Shown: positions 48,391 to 62,200 of the stretch, in pieces
Position numbering within the stretch: position 1 is the stretch's first letter
Layout: each line of letters starts with the position of its first letter
DNA from: Auanema rhodensis
Lineage: Eukaryota; Nematoda; Chromadorea; Rhabditida; Rhabditidae
Direction of reading: 5' to 3'
NCBI GenBank assembly: GCA_964057225.1
Contig: OZ059895.1
Location: forward strand, 21,462,688-21,526,687
DNA: 64,000 bases
The notes under the pieces: generated by a model
Told to the model about the DNA's origin: nothing
The model's database searches: none
The model's input: the letters and a program-made list of their open reading frames with translations, nothing else
Made by a program: the position numbers and the translations under genes

Positions 48391-51197
48391 AACGATCATA
48401 ACTAATTTTTCTATAAAGCGTTTCTCAATGTAGTATAGTGCATTCGATGCGGATTTTTAAGCTGCGTCGATCTGTGTTATCAGATTTGCGCTAGCTTAAA
48501 AATGCACCGAGATATCAACTGATATAAGTTCACACTTATATCCTCGATTTTCACCCTGAGGAATTGATTTTTTCGTTGAATAACATTGTCCATCGTCTTT
48601 GCCTTGAAAAAAGGAATCTAAAAACATCTACTTTTGCTAGATTATTTTGAAATTTCTCGAAAAAATTTTTGTCAAAATGTTTTTGGAAGCAATGTTGAGT
48701 GTACATGGAAACTCAACATACACTAATGCATCATTTTTCAAACGATCATAACTAATTTTTCTATAAAGCGTTTCTCAATGTAGTATAGTGCATTCGATGC
48801 GGATTTTTAAGCTGCGTCGATCTGTGTTATCAGATTTGCGCTAGCTTAAAAATGCACCGAGATATCAACTGATATAAGTTCACACTTATATCCTCGATTT
48901 TCACCCTGAAGAATTAATTTTTTCGTTGAATAACATTGTCCATCGTCTTTGCTTTAAAAAAAGGAATCTAAAAACATCTACTTTTTGATAAATTATTTTA
49001 AAATTTTTCGAAAAAATTTTTGTCAAAATGTTTTTGGAAGCAATGTTGAGTGTACATGGAAACTCAACATACACTAATGCATAATTTTTCAAACGATCAT
49101 AACTAATTTTTGTATTAAGCGTTTCTCAATGTAGTATAGTGCATTCGATGCGGATTTTTGAGCTGCGTCGATCTGTGTTATCAGATTTGCGCTAGCTTAA
49201 AAATGCACCGAGATATCAACTGATATAAGTTCACACTTATATCCTCGATTTTCACCCTGAAGAATTAATTTTTTCGTTGAATAACAATGTCCATCGTCTT
49301 TGCCTTGAAAAAAGGAATCTAAAAACATCTACTTTTTGCTAAATTATATTGAAATTTTTCGAAAAAATTTTTGTCAAAATGTTTTTGGAAGCAATGTTGA
49401 GTGTACATGGAAACTCAACATACACTAATGCATCATTTTTCAAACGATCATAACTAATTTTTCTATAAAGCGTTTCTCAATGTAGTATAGTGCATTCGAT
49501 GCGGATTTTTAAGCTGCGTCGATCTGTGTTATCAGATTTGCGCTAGCTTAAAAATGCACCGAGATATCAACTGATATAAGTTCACACTTATATCCTCGAT
49601 TTTCACCCTGAAGAATTAATTTTTTCGTTGAATAACATTGTCCATCGTCTTTGCCTTAAAAAAAGGAATCTAAAAACATCTACTTTTTGATAAATTATTT
49701 TAAAATTTTTCGAAAAAATTTTTGTCAAAATGTTTTTGGAAGCAATGTTGAGTGTACATGGAAACTCAACATACACTAATGCATAATTTTTCAAACGATC
49801 ATAACTAATTTTTGTATTAAGCGTTTCTCAATGTAGTATAATGCATCCGATGCGGATTTTTAAGCTGCGTCGATCTGTGTTATCAGATTTGCGCTAGCTT
49901 AAAAATGCACCGAGATATCAACTGATATAAGTTCACACTTATATCCTCGATTTTCACCCTGAAGAATTAATTTTTTCGTTGAATAACATTGTCCATCGTC
50001 TTTGCCTTAAAAAAAGGAATCTAAAAACATCTACTTTTTGATAAATTATTTTAAAATTTTTCGAAAAAATTTTTGTCAAAATGTTTTTGGAAGCAATGTT
50101 GAGTGTACATGGAAACTCAACATACACTAATGCATAATTTTTCAAACGATCATAACTAATTTTTGTATTAAGCGTTTCTCAATGTAGTATAGTGCATTCG
50201 ATGCGGATTTTTGAGCTGCGTCGATCTGTGTTATCAGATTTGCGCTAGCTTAAAAATGCACCGAGATATCAACTGATATAAGTTCACACTTATATCCTCG
50301 ATTTTCACCCTGAAGAATTAATTTTTTCGTTGAATAACAATGTCCATCGTCTTTGCCTTGAAAAAAGGAATCTAAAAACATCTACTTTTTGCTAAATTAT
50401 ATTGAAATTTTTCGAAAAAATTTTTGTCAAAATGTTTTTGGAAGCAATGTTGAGTGTACATGGAAACTCAACATACACTAATGCATCATTTTTCAAACGA
50501 TCATAACTAATTTTTCTATAAAGCGTTTCTCAATGTAGTATAGTGCATCCGATGCGGATTTTTAAGCTGCGTCGATCTGTGTTATCAGATTTGCGCTAGC
50601 TTAAAAATGCACCGAGATATCAACTGATATAAGTTCACACTTATATCCTCGATTTTCACCCTGAAGAATTAATTTTTTCGTTGAATAACATTGTCCATCG
50701 TCTTTGCCTTAAAAAAAGGAATCTAAAAACATCTACTTTTTGATAAATTATTTTAAAATTTTTCGAAAAAATTTTTGTCAAAATGTTTTTGGAAGCAATG
50801 TTGAGTGTACATGGAAACTCAACATACACTAATGCATAATTTTTCAAACGATCATAACTAATTTTTGTATTAAGCGTTTCTCAATGTAGTATAGTGCATT
50901 CGATGCGGATTTTTGAGCTGCGTCGATCTGTGTTATCAGATTTGCGCTAGCTTAAAAATGCACCGAGATATCAACTGATATAAGTTCACACTTATATCCT
51001 CGATTTTCACCCTGAAGAATTAATTTTTTCGTTGAATAACAATGTCCATCGTCTTTGCCTTGAAAAAAGGAATCTAAAAACATCTACTTTTTGCTAAATT
51101 ATATTGAAATTTTTCGAAAAAATTTTTGTCAAAATGTTTTTGGAAGCAATGTTGAGTGTACATGGAAACTCAACATACACTAATGCATCATTTTTCA
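48391..51197 (+). repeat. Variable-length higher-order series, unit of 8 monomers
   Basis: Starts are 48391 G ('ctgaggaatt'), 48741 D3 ('gctttaaaa'), 49092 Q, 49443 D3, 49794 D3 ('gcatccgatg'), 50145 Q, 50496 D3 ('gcatccgatg') and 50847 Q. The run 49443-51547 is repeated at 57159-59263, exactly 7716 bases later. Confidence 0.88.
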
Positions 51198-54100
51198 AAC
51201 GATCATAACTAATTTTTCTATAAAGCGTTTCTCAATGTAGTATAGTGCATTCGATGCGGATTTTTAAGCTGCGTCGATCTGTGTTATCAGATTTGCGCTA
51301 GCTTAAAAATGCACCGAGATATCAACTGATATAAGTTCACACTTATATCCTCGATTTTCACCCTGAGGAATTGATTTTTTCGTTGAATAACATTGTCCAT
51401 CGTCTTTGCCTTGAAAAAAGGAATCTAAAAACATCTACTTTTGCTAGATTATTTTGAAATTTCTCGAAAAAATTTTTGTCAAAATGTTTTTGGAAGCAAT
51501 GTTGAGTGTACATGGAAACTCAACATACACTAATGCATAATTTTTCAAACGATCATAACTAATTTTTGTATTAAGCGTTTCTCAGTGTAGTATAGTGCAT
51601 TCGATGCGGATTTTTAAGCTGCGTCGATCTGTGTTATCAGATTTGCGCTAGCTTAAAAATGCACCGAGATATCAACTGATATAAGTTCACACTTATATCC
51701 TCGATTTTCACCCTGAAGAATTGATTTTTTCGTTGAATAACATTGTCCATCGTCTTTGCCTTAAAAAAAGGAATCTAAAAACATCTACTTTTGCTAAATT
51801 ATTTTGAAATTTTTCGAAAAAATTTTTGTCAAAATGTTTTTGGAAGCAATGTTGAGTGTACATGGAAACTCAACATACACTAATGCATCATTTTTCAAAC
51901 GATCATAACTAATTTTTCTATAAAGCGTTTCTCAATGTAGTATAGTGCATTCGATGCGGATTTTTAAGCTGCGTCGATCTGTGTTATCAGATTTGCGCTA
52001 GCTTAAAAATGCACCGAGATATCAACTGATATAAGTTCACACTTATATCCTCGATTTTCACCCTGAAGAATTAATTTTTTCGTTGAATAACATTGTCTAT
52101 CGTCTTTGCCTTAAAAAAAGGAATCTAAAAACATCTACTTTTTGATAAATTATTTTAAAATTTTTCGAAAAAATTTTTGTCAAAATGTTTTTGGAAGCAA
52201 TGTTGAGTGTACATGGAAACTCAACATACACTAATGCATAATTTTTCAAACGATCATAACTAATTTTTGTATTAAGCGTTTCTCAGTGTAGTATAGTGCA
52301 TTCGATGCGGATTTTTAAGCTGCGTCGATCTGTGTTATCAGATTTGCGCTAGCTTAAAAATGCACCGAGATATCAACTGATATAAGTTCACACTTATATC
52401 CTCGATTTTCACCCTGAAGAATTGATTTTTTCGTTGAATAACATTGTCCATCGTCTTTGCCTTGAAAAAAGGAATCTAAAAACATCTACTTTTGCTAGAT
52501 TATTTTGAAATTTCTCGAAAAAATTTTTGTCAAAATGTTTTTGGAAGCAATGTTGAGTGTACATGGAAACTCAACATACACTAATGCATCATTTTTCAAA
52601 CGATCATAACTAATTTTTCTATAAAGCGTTTCTCAATGTAGTATAGTGCATTCGATGCGGATTTTTAAGCTGCGTCGATCTGTGTTATCAGATTTGCGCT
52701 AGCTTAAAAATGCACCGAGATATCAACTGATATAAGTTCACACTTATATCCTCGATTTTCACCCTGAAGAATTAATTTTTTCGTTGAATAACATTGTCCA
52801 TCGTCTTTGCCTTAAAAAAAGGAATCTAAAAACATCTACTTTTTGATGAATTATTTTAAAATTTTTCGAAAAAATTTTTGTCAAAATGTTTTTGGAAGCA
52901 ATGTTGAGTGTACATGGAAACTCAACATACACTAATGCATAATTTTTCAAACGATCATAACTAATTTTTGTATTAAGCGTTTCTCAATGTAGTATAGTGC
53001 ATTCGATGCGGATTTTTAAGCTGCGTCGATCTGTGTTATCAGATTTGCGCTAGCTTAAAAATGCACCGAGATATCAACTGATATAAGTTCACACTTATAT
53101 CCTCGATTTTCACCCTGAAGAATTAATTTTTTCGTTGAATAACATTGTCCATCGTCTTTGCCTTAAAAAAAGGAATCTAAAAACATCTACTTTTTGATAA
53201 ATTATTTTAAAATTTTTCGAAAAAATTTTTGTCAAAATGTTTTTGGAAGCAATGTTGAGTGTACATGGAAACTCAACATACACTAATGCATAATTTTTCA
53301 AACGATCATAACTAATTTTTGTATTAAGCGTTTCTCAATGTAGTATAGTGCATTCGATGCGGATTTTTGAGCTGCGTCGATCTGTGTTATCAGATTTGCG
53401 CTAGCTTAAAAATGCACCGAGATATCAACTGATATAAGTTCACACTTATATCCTCGATTTTCACCCTGAAGAATTAATTTTTTCGTTGAATAACAATGTC
53501 CATCGTCTTTGCCTTGAAAAAAGGAATCTAAAAACATCTACTTTTTGCTAAATTATATTGAAATTTTTCGAAAAAATTTTTGTCAAAATGTTTTTGGAAG
53601 CAATGTTGAGTGTACATGGAAACTCAACATACACTAATGCATCATTTTTCAAACGATCATAACTAATTTTTCTATAAAGCGTTTCTCAATGTAGTATAGT
53701 GCATTCGATGCGGATTTTTAAGCTGCGTCGATCTGTGTTATCAGATTTGCGCTAGCTTAAAAATGCACCGAGATATCAACTGATATAAGTTCACACTTAT
53801 ATCCTCGATTTTCACCCTGAAGAATTAATTTTTTCGTTGAATAACATTGTCCATCGTCTTTGCCTTAAAAAAAGGAATCTAAAAACATCTACTTTTTGAT
53901 AAATTATTTTAAAATTTTTCGAAAAAATTTTTGTCAAAATGTTTTTGGAAGCAATGTTGAGTGTACATGGAAACTCAACATACACTAATGCATAATTTTT
54001 CAAACGATCATAACTAATTTTTGTATTAAGCGTTTCTCAATGTAGTATAGTGCATCCGATGCGGATTTTTAAGCTGCGTCGATCTGTGTTATCAGATTTG

Positions 54101-54704
54101 CGCTAGCTTAAAAATGCACCGAGATATCAACTGATATAAGTTCACACTTATATCCTCGATTTTCACCCTGAAGAATTAATTTTTTCGTTGAATAACATTG
54201 TCCATCGTCTTTGCCTTAAAAAAAGGAATCTAAAAACATCTACTTTTTGATAAATTATTTTAAAATTTTTCGAAAAAATTTTTGTCAAAATGTTTTTGGA
54301 AGCAATGTTGAGTGTACATGGAAACTCAACATACACTAATGCATAATTTTTCAAACGATCATAACTAATTTTTGTATTAAGCGTTTCTCAATGTAGTATA
54401 GTGCATTCGATGCGGATTTTTGAGCTGCGTCGATCTGTGTTATCAGATTTGCGCTAGCTTAAAAATGCACCGAGATATCAACTGATATAAGTTCACACTT
54501 ATATCCTCGATTTTCACCCTGAAGAATTAATTTTTTCGTTGAATAACAATGTCCATCGTCTTTGCCTTGAAAAAAGGAATCTAAAAACATCTACTTTTTG
54601 CTAAATTATATTGAAATTTTTCGAAAAAATTTTTGTCAAAATGTTTTTGGAAGCAATGTTGAGTGTACATGGAAACTCAACATACACTAATGCATCATTT
54701 TTCA
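51198..54704 (+). repeat. 3507-bp ten-monomer higher-order unit, copy 1
   Basis: Starts are 51198 G ('ctgaggaatt'), 51548 (G left, A-like right; 'ctcagtgtag'), 51898 D3 ('tgtctatcg'), 52249 G ('ctcagtgtag'), 52599 D3 ('gatgaatt'), 52950 D3, 53301 Q ('gagctg'), 53652 D3, 54003 D3 ('gcatccgatg') and 54354 Q ('gagctg'). Every diagnostic site and every monomer length is repeated in the next 3507 bases. I found no difference by eye between the two units, though I did not align every base. Confidence 0.93.
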
Positions 54705-57700
54705 AACGATCATAACTAATTTTTCTATAAAGCGTTTCTCAATGTAGTATAGTGCATTCGATGCGGATTTTTAAGCTGCGTCGATCTGTGTTATCAGATT
54801 TGCGCTAGCTTAAAAATGCACCGAGATATCAACTGATATAAGTTCACACTTATATCCTCGATTTTCACCCTGAGGAATTGATTTTTTCGTTGAATAACAT
54901 TGTCCATCGTCTTTGCCTTGAAAAAAGGAATCTAAAAACATCTACTTTTGCTAGATTATTTTGAAATTTCTCGAAAAAATTTTTGTCAAAATGTTTTTGG
55001 AAGCAATGTTGAGTGTACATGGAAACTCAACATACACTAATGCATAATTTTTCAAACGATCATAACTAATTTTTGTATTAAGCGTTTCTCAGTGTAGTAT
55101 AGTGCATTCGATGCGGATTTTTAAGCTGCGTCGATCTGTGTTATCAGATTTGCGCTAGCTTAAAAATGCACCGAGATATCAACTGATATAAGTTCACACT
55201 TATATCCTCGATTTTCACCCTGAAGAATTGATTTTTTCGTTGAATAACATTGTCCATCGTCTTTGCCTTAAAAAAAGGAATCTAAAAACATCTACTTTTG
55301 CTAAATTATTTTGAAATTTTTCGAAAAAATTTTTGTCAAAATGTTTTTGGAAGCAATGTTGAGTGTACATGGAAACTCAACATACACTAATGCATCATTT
55401 TTCAAACGATCATAACTAATTTTTCTATAAAGCGTTTCTCAATGTAGTATAGTGCATTCGATGCGGATTTTTAAGCTGCGTCGATCTGTGTTATCAGATT
55501 TGCGCTAGCTTAAAAATGCACCGAGATATCAACTGATATAAGTTCACACTTATATCCTCGATTTTCACCCTGAAGAATTAATTTTTTCGTTGAATAACAT
55601 TGTCTATCGTCTTTGCCTTAAAAAAAGGAATCTAAAAACATCTACTTTTTGATAAATTATTTTAAAATTTTTCGAAAAAATTTTTGTCAAAATGTTTTTG
55701 GAAGCAATGTTGAGTGTACATGGAAACTCAACATACACTAATGCATAATTTTTCAAACGATCATAACTAATTTTTGTATTAAGCGTTTCTCAGTGTAGTA
55801 TAGTGCATTCGATGCGGATTTTTAAGCTGCGTCGATCTGTGTTATCAGATTTGCGCTAGCTTAAAAATGCACCGAGATATCAACTGATATAAGTTCACAC
55901 TTATATCCTCGATTTTCACCCTGAAGAATTGATTTTTTCGTTGAATAACATTGTCCATCGTCTTTGCCTTGAAAAAAGGAATCTAAAAACATCTACTTTT
56001 GCTAGATTATTTTGAAATTTCTCGAAAAAATTTTTGTCAAAATGTTTTTGGAAGCAATGTTGAGTGTACATGGAAACTCAACATACACTAATGCATCATT
56101 TTTCAAACGATCATAACTAATTTTTCTATAAAGCGTTTCTCAATGTAGTATAGTGCATTCGATGCGGATTTTTAAGCTGCGTCGATCTGTGTTATCAGAT
56201 TTGCGCTAGCTTAAAAATGCACCGAGATATCAACTGATATAAGTTCACACTTATATCCTCGATTTTCACCCTGAAGAATTAATTTTTTCGTTGAATAACA
56301 TTGTCCATCGTCTTTGCCTTAAAAAAAGGAATCTAAAAACATCTACTTTTTGATGAATTATTTTAAAATTTTTCGAAAAAATTTTTGTCAAAATGTTTTT
56401 GGAAGCAATGTTGAGTGTACATGGAAACTCAACATACACTAATGCATAATTTTTCAAACGATCATAACTAATTTTTGTATTAAGCGTTTCTCAATGTAGT
56501 ATAGTGCATTCGATGCGGATTTTTAAGCTGCGTCGATCTGTGTTATCAGATTTGCGCTAGCTTAAAAATGCACCGAGATATCAACTGATATAAGTTCACA
56601 CTTATATCCTCGATTTTCACCCTGAAGAATTAATTTTTTCGTTGAATAACATTGTCCATCGTCTTTGCCTTAAAAAAAGGAATCTAAAAACATCTACTTT
56701 TTGATAAATTATTTTAAAATTTTTCGAAAAAATTTTTGTCAAAATGTTTTTGGAAGCAATGTTGAGTGTACATGGAAACTCAACATACACTAATGCATAA
56801 TTTTTCAAACGATCATAACTAATTTTTGTATTAAGCGTTTCTCAATGTAGTATAGTGCATTCGATGCGGATTTTTGAGCTGCGTCGATCTGTGTTATCAG
56901 ATTTGCGCTAGCTTAAAAATGCACCGAGATATCAACTGATATAAGTTCACACTTATATCCTCGATTTTCACCCTGAAGAATTAATTTTTTCGTTGAATAA
57001 CAATGTCCATCGTCTTTGCCTTGAAAAAAGGAATCTAAAAACATCTACTTTTTGCTAAATTATATTGAAATTTTTCGAAAAAATTTTTGTCAAAATGTTT
57101 TTGGAAGCAATGTTGAGTGTACATGGAAACTCAACATACACTAATGCATCATTTTTCAAACGATCATAACTAATTTTTCTATAAAGCGTTTCTCAATGTA
57201 GTATAGTGCATTCGATGCGGATTTTTAAGCTGCGTCGATCTGTGTTATCAGATTTGCGCTAGCTTAAAAATGCACCGAGATATCAACTGATATAAGTTCA
57301 CACTTATATCCTCGATTTTCACCCTGAAGAATTAATTTTTTCGTTGAATAACATTGTCCATCGTCTTTGCCTTAAAAAAAGGAATCTAAAAACATCTACT
57401 TTTTGATAAATTATTTTAAAATTTTTCGAAAAAATTTTTGTCAAAATGTTTTTGGAAGCAATGTTGAGTGTACATGGAAACTCAACATACACTAATGCAT
57501 AATTTTTCAAACGATCATAACTAATTTTTGTATTAAGCGTTTCTCAATGTAGTATAGTGCATCCGATGCGGATTTTTAAGCTGCGTCGATCTGTGTTATC
57601 AGATTTGCGCTAGCTTAAAAATGCACCGAGATATCAACTGATATAAGTTCACACTTATATCCTCGATTTTCACCCTGAAGAATTAATTTTTTCGTTGAAT

Positions 57701-58211
57701 AACATTGTCCATCGTCTTTGCCTTAAAAAAAGGAATCTAAAAACATCTACTTTTTGATAAATTATTTTAAAATTTTTCGAAAAAATTTTTGTCAAAATGT
57801 TTTTGGAAGCAATGTTGAGTGTACATGGAAACTCAACATACACTAATGCATAATTTTTCAAACGATCATAACTAATTTTTGTATTAAGCGTTTCTCAATG
57901 TAGTATAGTGCATTCGATGCGGATTTTTGAGCTGCGTCGATCTGTGTTATCAGATTTGCGCTAGCTTAAAAATGCACCGAGATATCAACTGATATAAGTT
58001 CACACTTATATCCTCGATTTTCACCCTGAAGAATTAATTTTTTCGTTGAATAACAATGTCCATCGTCTTTGCCTTGAAAAAAGGAATCTAAAAACATCTA
58101 CTTTTTGCTAAATTATATTGAAATTTTTCGAAAAAATTTTTGTCAAAATGTTTTTGGAAGCAATGTTGAGTGTACATGGAAACTCAACATACACTAATGC
58201 ATCATTTTTCA
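54705..58211 (+). repeat. 3507-bp ten-monomer higher-order unit, copy 2
   Basis: Starts are 54705, 55055, 55405, 55756, 56106, 56457, 56808, 57159, 57510 and 57861, in the same order and with the same markers as copy 1. The near-identity over 3.5 kb, compared with the visible differences between other units, marks a very recent tandem duplication or an assembly effect. Confidence 0.93.
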
Positions 58212-59263
58212 AACGATCATAACTAATTTTTCTATAAAGCGTTTCTCAATGTAGTATAGTGCATCCGATGCGGATTTTTAAGCTGCGTCGATCTGTGTTA
58301 TCAGATTTGCGCTAGCTTAAAAATGCACCGAGATATCAACTGATATAAGTTCACACTTATATCCTCGATTTTCACCCTGAAGAATTAATTTTTTCGTTGA
58401 ATAACATTGTCCATCGTCTTTGCCTTAAAAAAAGGAATCTAAAAACATCTACTTTTTGATAAATTATTTTAAAATTTTTCGAAAAAATTTTTGTCAAAAT
58501 GTTTTTGGAAGCAATGTTGAGTGTACATGGAAACTCAACATACACTAATGCATAATTTTTCAAACGATCATAACTAATTTTTGTATTAAGCGTTTCTCAA
58601 TGTAGTATAGTGCATTCGATGCGGATTTTTGAGCTGCGTCGATCTGTGTTATCAGATTTGCGCTAGCTTAAAAATGCACCGAGATATCAACTGATATAAG
58701 TTCACACTTATATCCTCGATTTTCACCCTGAAGAATTAATTTTTTCGTTGAATAACAATGTCCATCGTCTTTGCCTTGAAAAAAGGAATCTAAAAACATC
58801 TACTTTTTGCTAAATTATATTGAAATTTTTCGAAAAAATTTTTGTCAAAATGTTTTTGGAAGCAATGTTGAGTGTACATGGAAACTCAACATACACTAAT
58901 GCATCATTTTTCAAACGATCATAACTAATTTTTCTATAAAGCGTTTCTCAATGTAGTATAGTGCATTCGATGCGGATTTTTAAGCTGCGTCGATCTGTGT
59001 TATCAGATTTGCGCTAGCTTAAAAATGCACCGAGATATCAACTGATATAAGTTCACACTTATATCCTCGATTTTCACCCTGAGGAATTGATTTTTTCGTT
59101 GAATAACATTGTCCATCGTCTTTGCCTTGAAAAAAGGAATCTAAAAACATCTACTTTTGCTAGATTATTTTGAAATTTCTCGAAAAAATTTTTGTCAAAA
59201 TGTTTTTGGAAGCAATGTTGAGTGTACATGGAAACTCAACATACACTAATGCATCATTTTTCA
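58212..59263 (+). repeat. D3-Q-G tail of the higher-order series
   Basis: Starts are 58212 D3 ('gcatccgatg'), 58563 Q ('gagctg') and 58914 G ('ctgaggaatt'). These correspond to 50496-51547 at an offset of 7716. Counting from the marker at 54705, this makes a 12-monomer interval to the next 'ctgaggaatt'. Confidence 0.85.
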
Positions 59264-62200
59264 AACGATCATAACTAATTTTTCTATAAAGCGTTTCTCA
59301 ATGTAGTATAGTGCATTCGATGCGGATTTTTAAGCTGCGTCGATCTGTGTTATCAGATTTGCGCTAGCTTAAAAATGCACCGAGATATCAACTGATATAA
59401 GTTCACACTTATATCCTCGATTTTCACCCTGAAGAATTAATTTTTTCGTTGAATAACATTGTCCATCGTCTTTGCCTTAAAAAAAGGAATCTAAAAACAT
59501 CTACTTTTTGATAAATTATTTTAAAATTTTTCGAAAAAATTTTTGTCAAAATGTTTTTGGAAGCAATGTTGAGTGTACATGGAAACTCAACATACACTAA
59601 TGCATAATTTTTCAAACGATCATAACTAATTTTTGTATTAAGCGTTTCTCAATGTAGTATAGTGCATTCGATGCGGATTTTTGAGCTGCGTCGATCTGTG
59701 TTATCAGATTTGCGCTAGCTTAAAAATGCACCGAGATATCAACTGATATAAGTTCACACTTATATCCTCGATTTTCACCCTGAAGAATTAATTTTTTCGT
59801 TGAATAACATTGTCCATCGTCTTTGCCTTGAAAAAAGGAATCTAAAAACATCTACTTTTTGCTAAATTATATTGAAATTTTTCGAAAAAATTTTTGTCAA
59901 AATGTTTTTGGAAGCAATGTTGAGTGTACATGGAAACTCAACATACACTAATGCATCATTTTTCAAACGATCATAACTAATTTTTCTATAAAGCGTTTCT
60001 CAATGTAGTATAGTGCATTCGATGCGGATTTTTAAGCTGCGTCGATCTGTGTTATCAGATTTGCGCTAGCTTAAAAATGCACCGAGATATCAACTGATAT
60101 AAGTTCACACTTATATCCTCGATTTTCAACCTGAAGAATTAATTTTTTCGTTGAATAACATTGTCCATCGTCTTTGCCTTGAAAAAAGGAATCTAAAAAC
60201 ATCTACTTTTTGCTAAATTATATTGAAATTTTTCGAAAAAATTTTTGTCAAAATGTTTTTGGAAGCAATGTTGAGTGTACATGGAAACTCAACATACACT
60301 AATGCATCATTTTTCAAACGATCATAACTAATTTTTCTATAAAGCGTTTCTCAATGTAGTATAGTGCATTCGATGCGGATTTTTAAGCTGCGTCGATCTG
60401 TGTTCTCAGATTTGCGCTAGCTTAAAAATGCACCGAGATATCAACTGATATAAGTTCACACTTATATCCTCGATTTTCACCCTGAAGAATTAATTTTTTC
60501 GTTGAATAACATTGTCCATCGTCTTTGCCTTAAAAAAAGGAATCTAAAAACATCTACTTGTGCTAGATTATTTTGAAATTTCTCGAAAAAATTTTTGTCA
60601 AAATGTTTTTGGAAGCAATGTTGAGTGTACATGGAAACTCAACATACACTAATGCATCATTTTTCAAACGATCATAACTAATTTTTCTATAAAGCGTTTC
60701 TCAATGTAGTATAGTGCATTCGATGCGGATTTTTAAGCTGCGTCGATCTGTGTTCTCAGATTTGCGCTAGCTTAAAAATGCACCGAGATATCAACTGATA
60801 TAAGTTCACACTTATATCCTCGATTTTCACCCTGAAGAATTAATTTTTTCGTTGAATAACATTGTCCATCGTCTTTGCCTTAAAAAAAGGAATCTAAAAA
60901 CATCTACTTGTGCTAGATTATTTTGAAATTTCTCGAAAAAATTTTTGTCAAAATGTTTTTGAAAGCAATGTTGAGTGTACATGGAAACTCAACATACACT
61001 AATGCATAATTTTTCAAACGATCATAACTAATTTTTGTATTAAGCGTTTCTCAGTGTAGTACAGTGCATTCGATGCGGATTTTTAAGCTGCGTCGATCTG
61101 TGTTATCAGATTTGCGCTAGCTTAAAAATGCACCGAGATATCAACTGAAATAAGTTCACACTTATATCCTCGATTTTCACCCTGAAGAATTAATTTTTTC
61201 GTTGAATAACATTGTCCATCGTCTTTGCCTTAAAAAAAGGAATCTAAAAACATCTACTTTTTGATAAATTATTTTAAAATTTTTCGAAAAAATTTTTGTC
61301 AAAATGTTTTTGGAAGCAATGTTGAGTGTACATGGAAACTCAACATACACTAATGCATAATTTTTCAAACGATCATAACTAATTTTTGTATTAAGCGTTT
61401 CTCAATGTAGTATAGTGCATTCGATGCGGATTTTTAAGCTGCGTCGATCTGTGTTATCAGATTTGCGCTAGCTTAAAAATGCACCGAGATATCAACTGAT
61501 ATAAGTTCACACTTATATCCTCGATTTTCAACCTGAAGAATTAATTTTTTCGTTGAATAACATTGTCCATCGTCTTTGCCTTGAAGAAAGGAATCTAAAA
61601 ACATCTACTTTTTGCTAAATTATATTGAAATTTTTCGAAAAAATTTTTGTCAAAATGTTTTTGGAAGCAATGTTGAGTGTACATGGAAACTCAACATACA
61701 CTAATGCATCATTTTTCAAACGATCATAACTAATTTTTCTATAAAGCGTTTCTCAATGTAGTATAGTGCATTCGATGCGGATTTTTAAGCTGCGTCGATC
61801 TGTGTTCTCAGATTTGCGCTAGCTTAAAAATGCACCGAGATATCAACTGATATAAGTTCACACTTATATCCTCGATTTTCACCCTGAAGAATTAATTTTT
61901 TCGTTGAATAACATTGTCCATCGTCTTTGCCTTAAAAAAAGGAATCTAAAAACATCTACTTGTGCTAGATTATTTTGAAATTTCTCGAAAAAATTTTTGT
62001 CAAAATGTTTTTGGAAGCAATGTTGAGTGTACATGGAAACTCAACATACACTAATGCATCATTTTTCAAACGATCATAACTAATTTTTCTATAAAGCGTT
62101 TCTCAATGTAGTATAGTGCATTCGATGCGGATTTTTAAGCTGCGTCGATCTGTGTTATCAGATTTGCGCTAGCTTAAAAATGCACCAAGATATCAACTGA

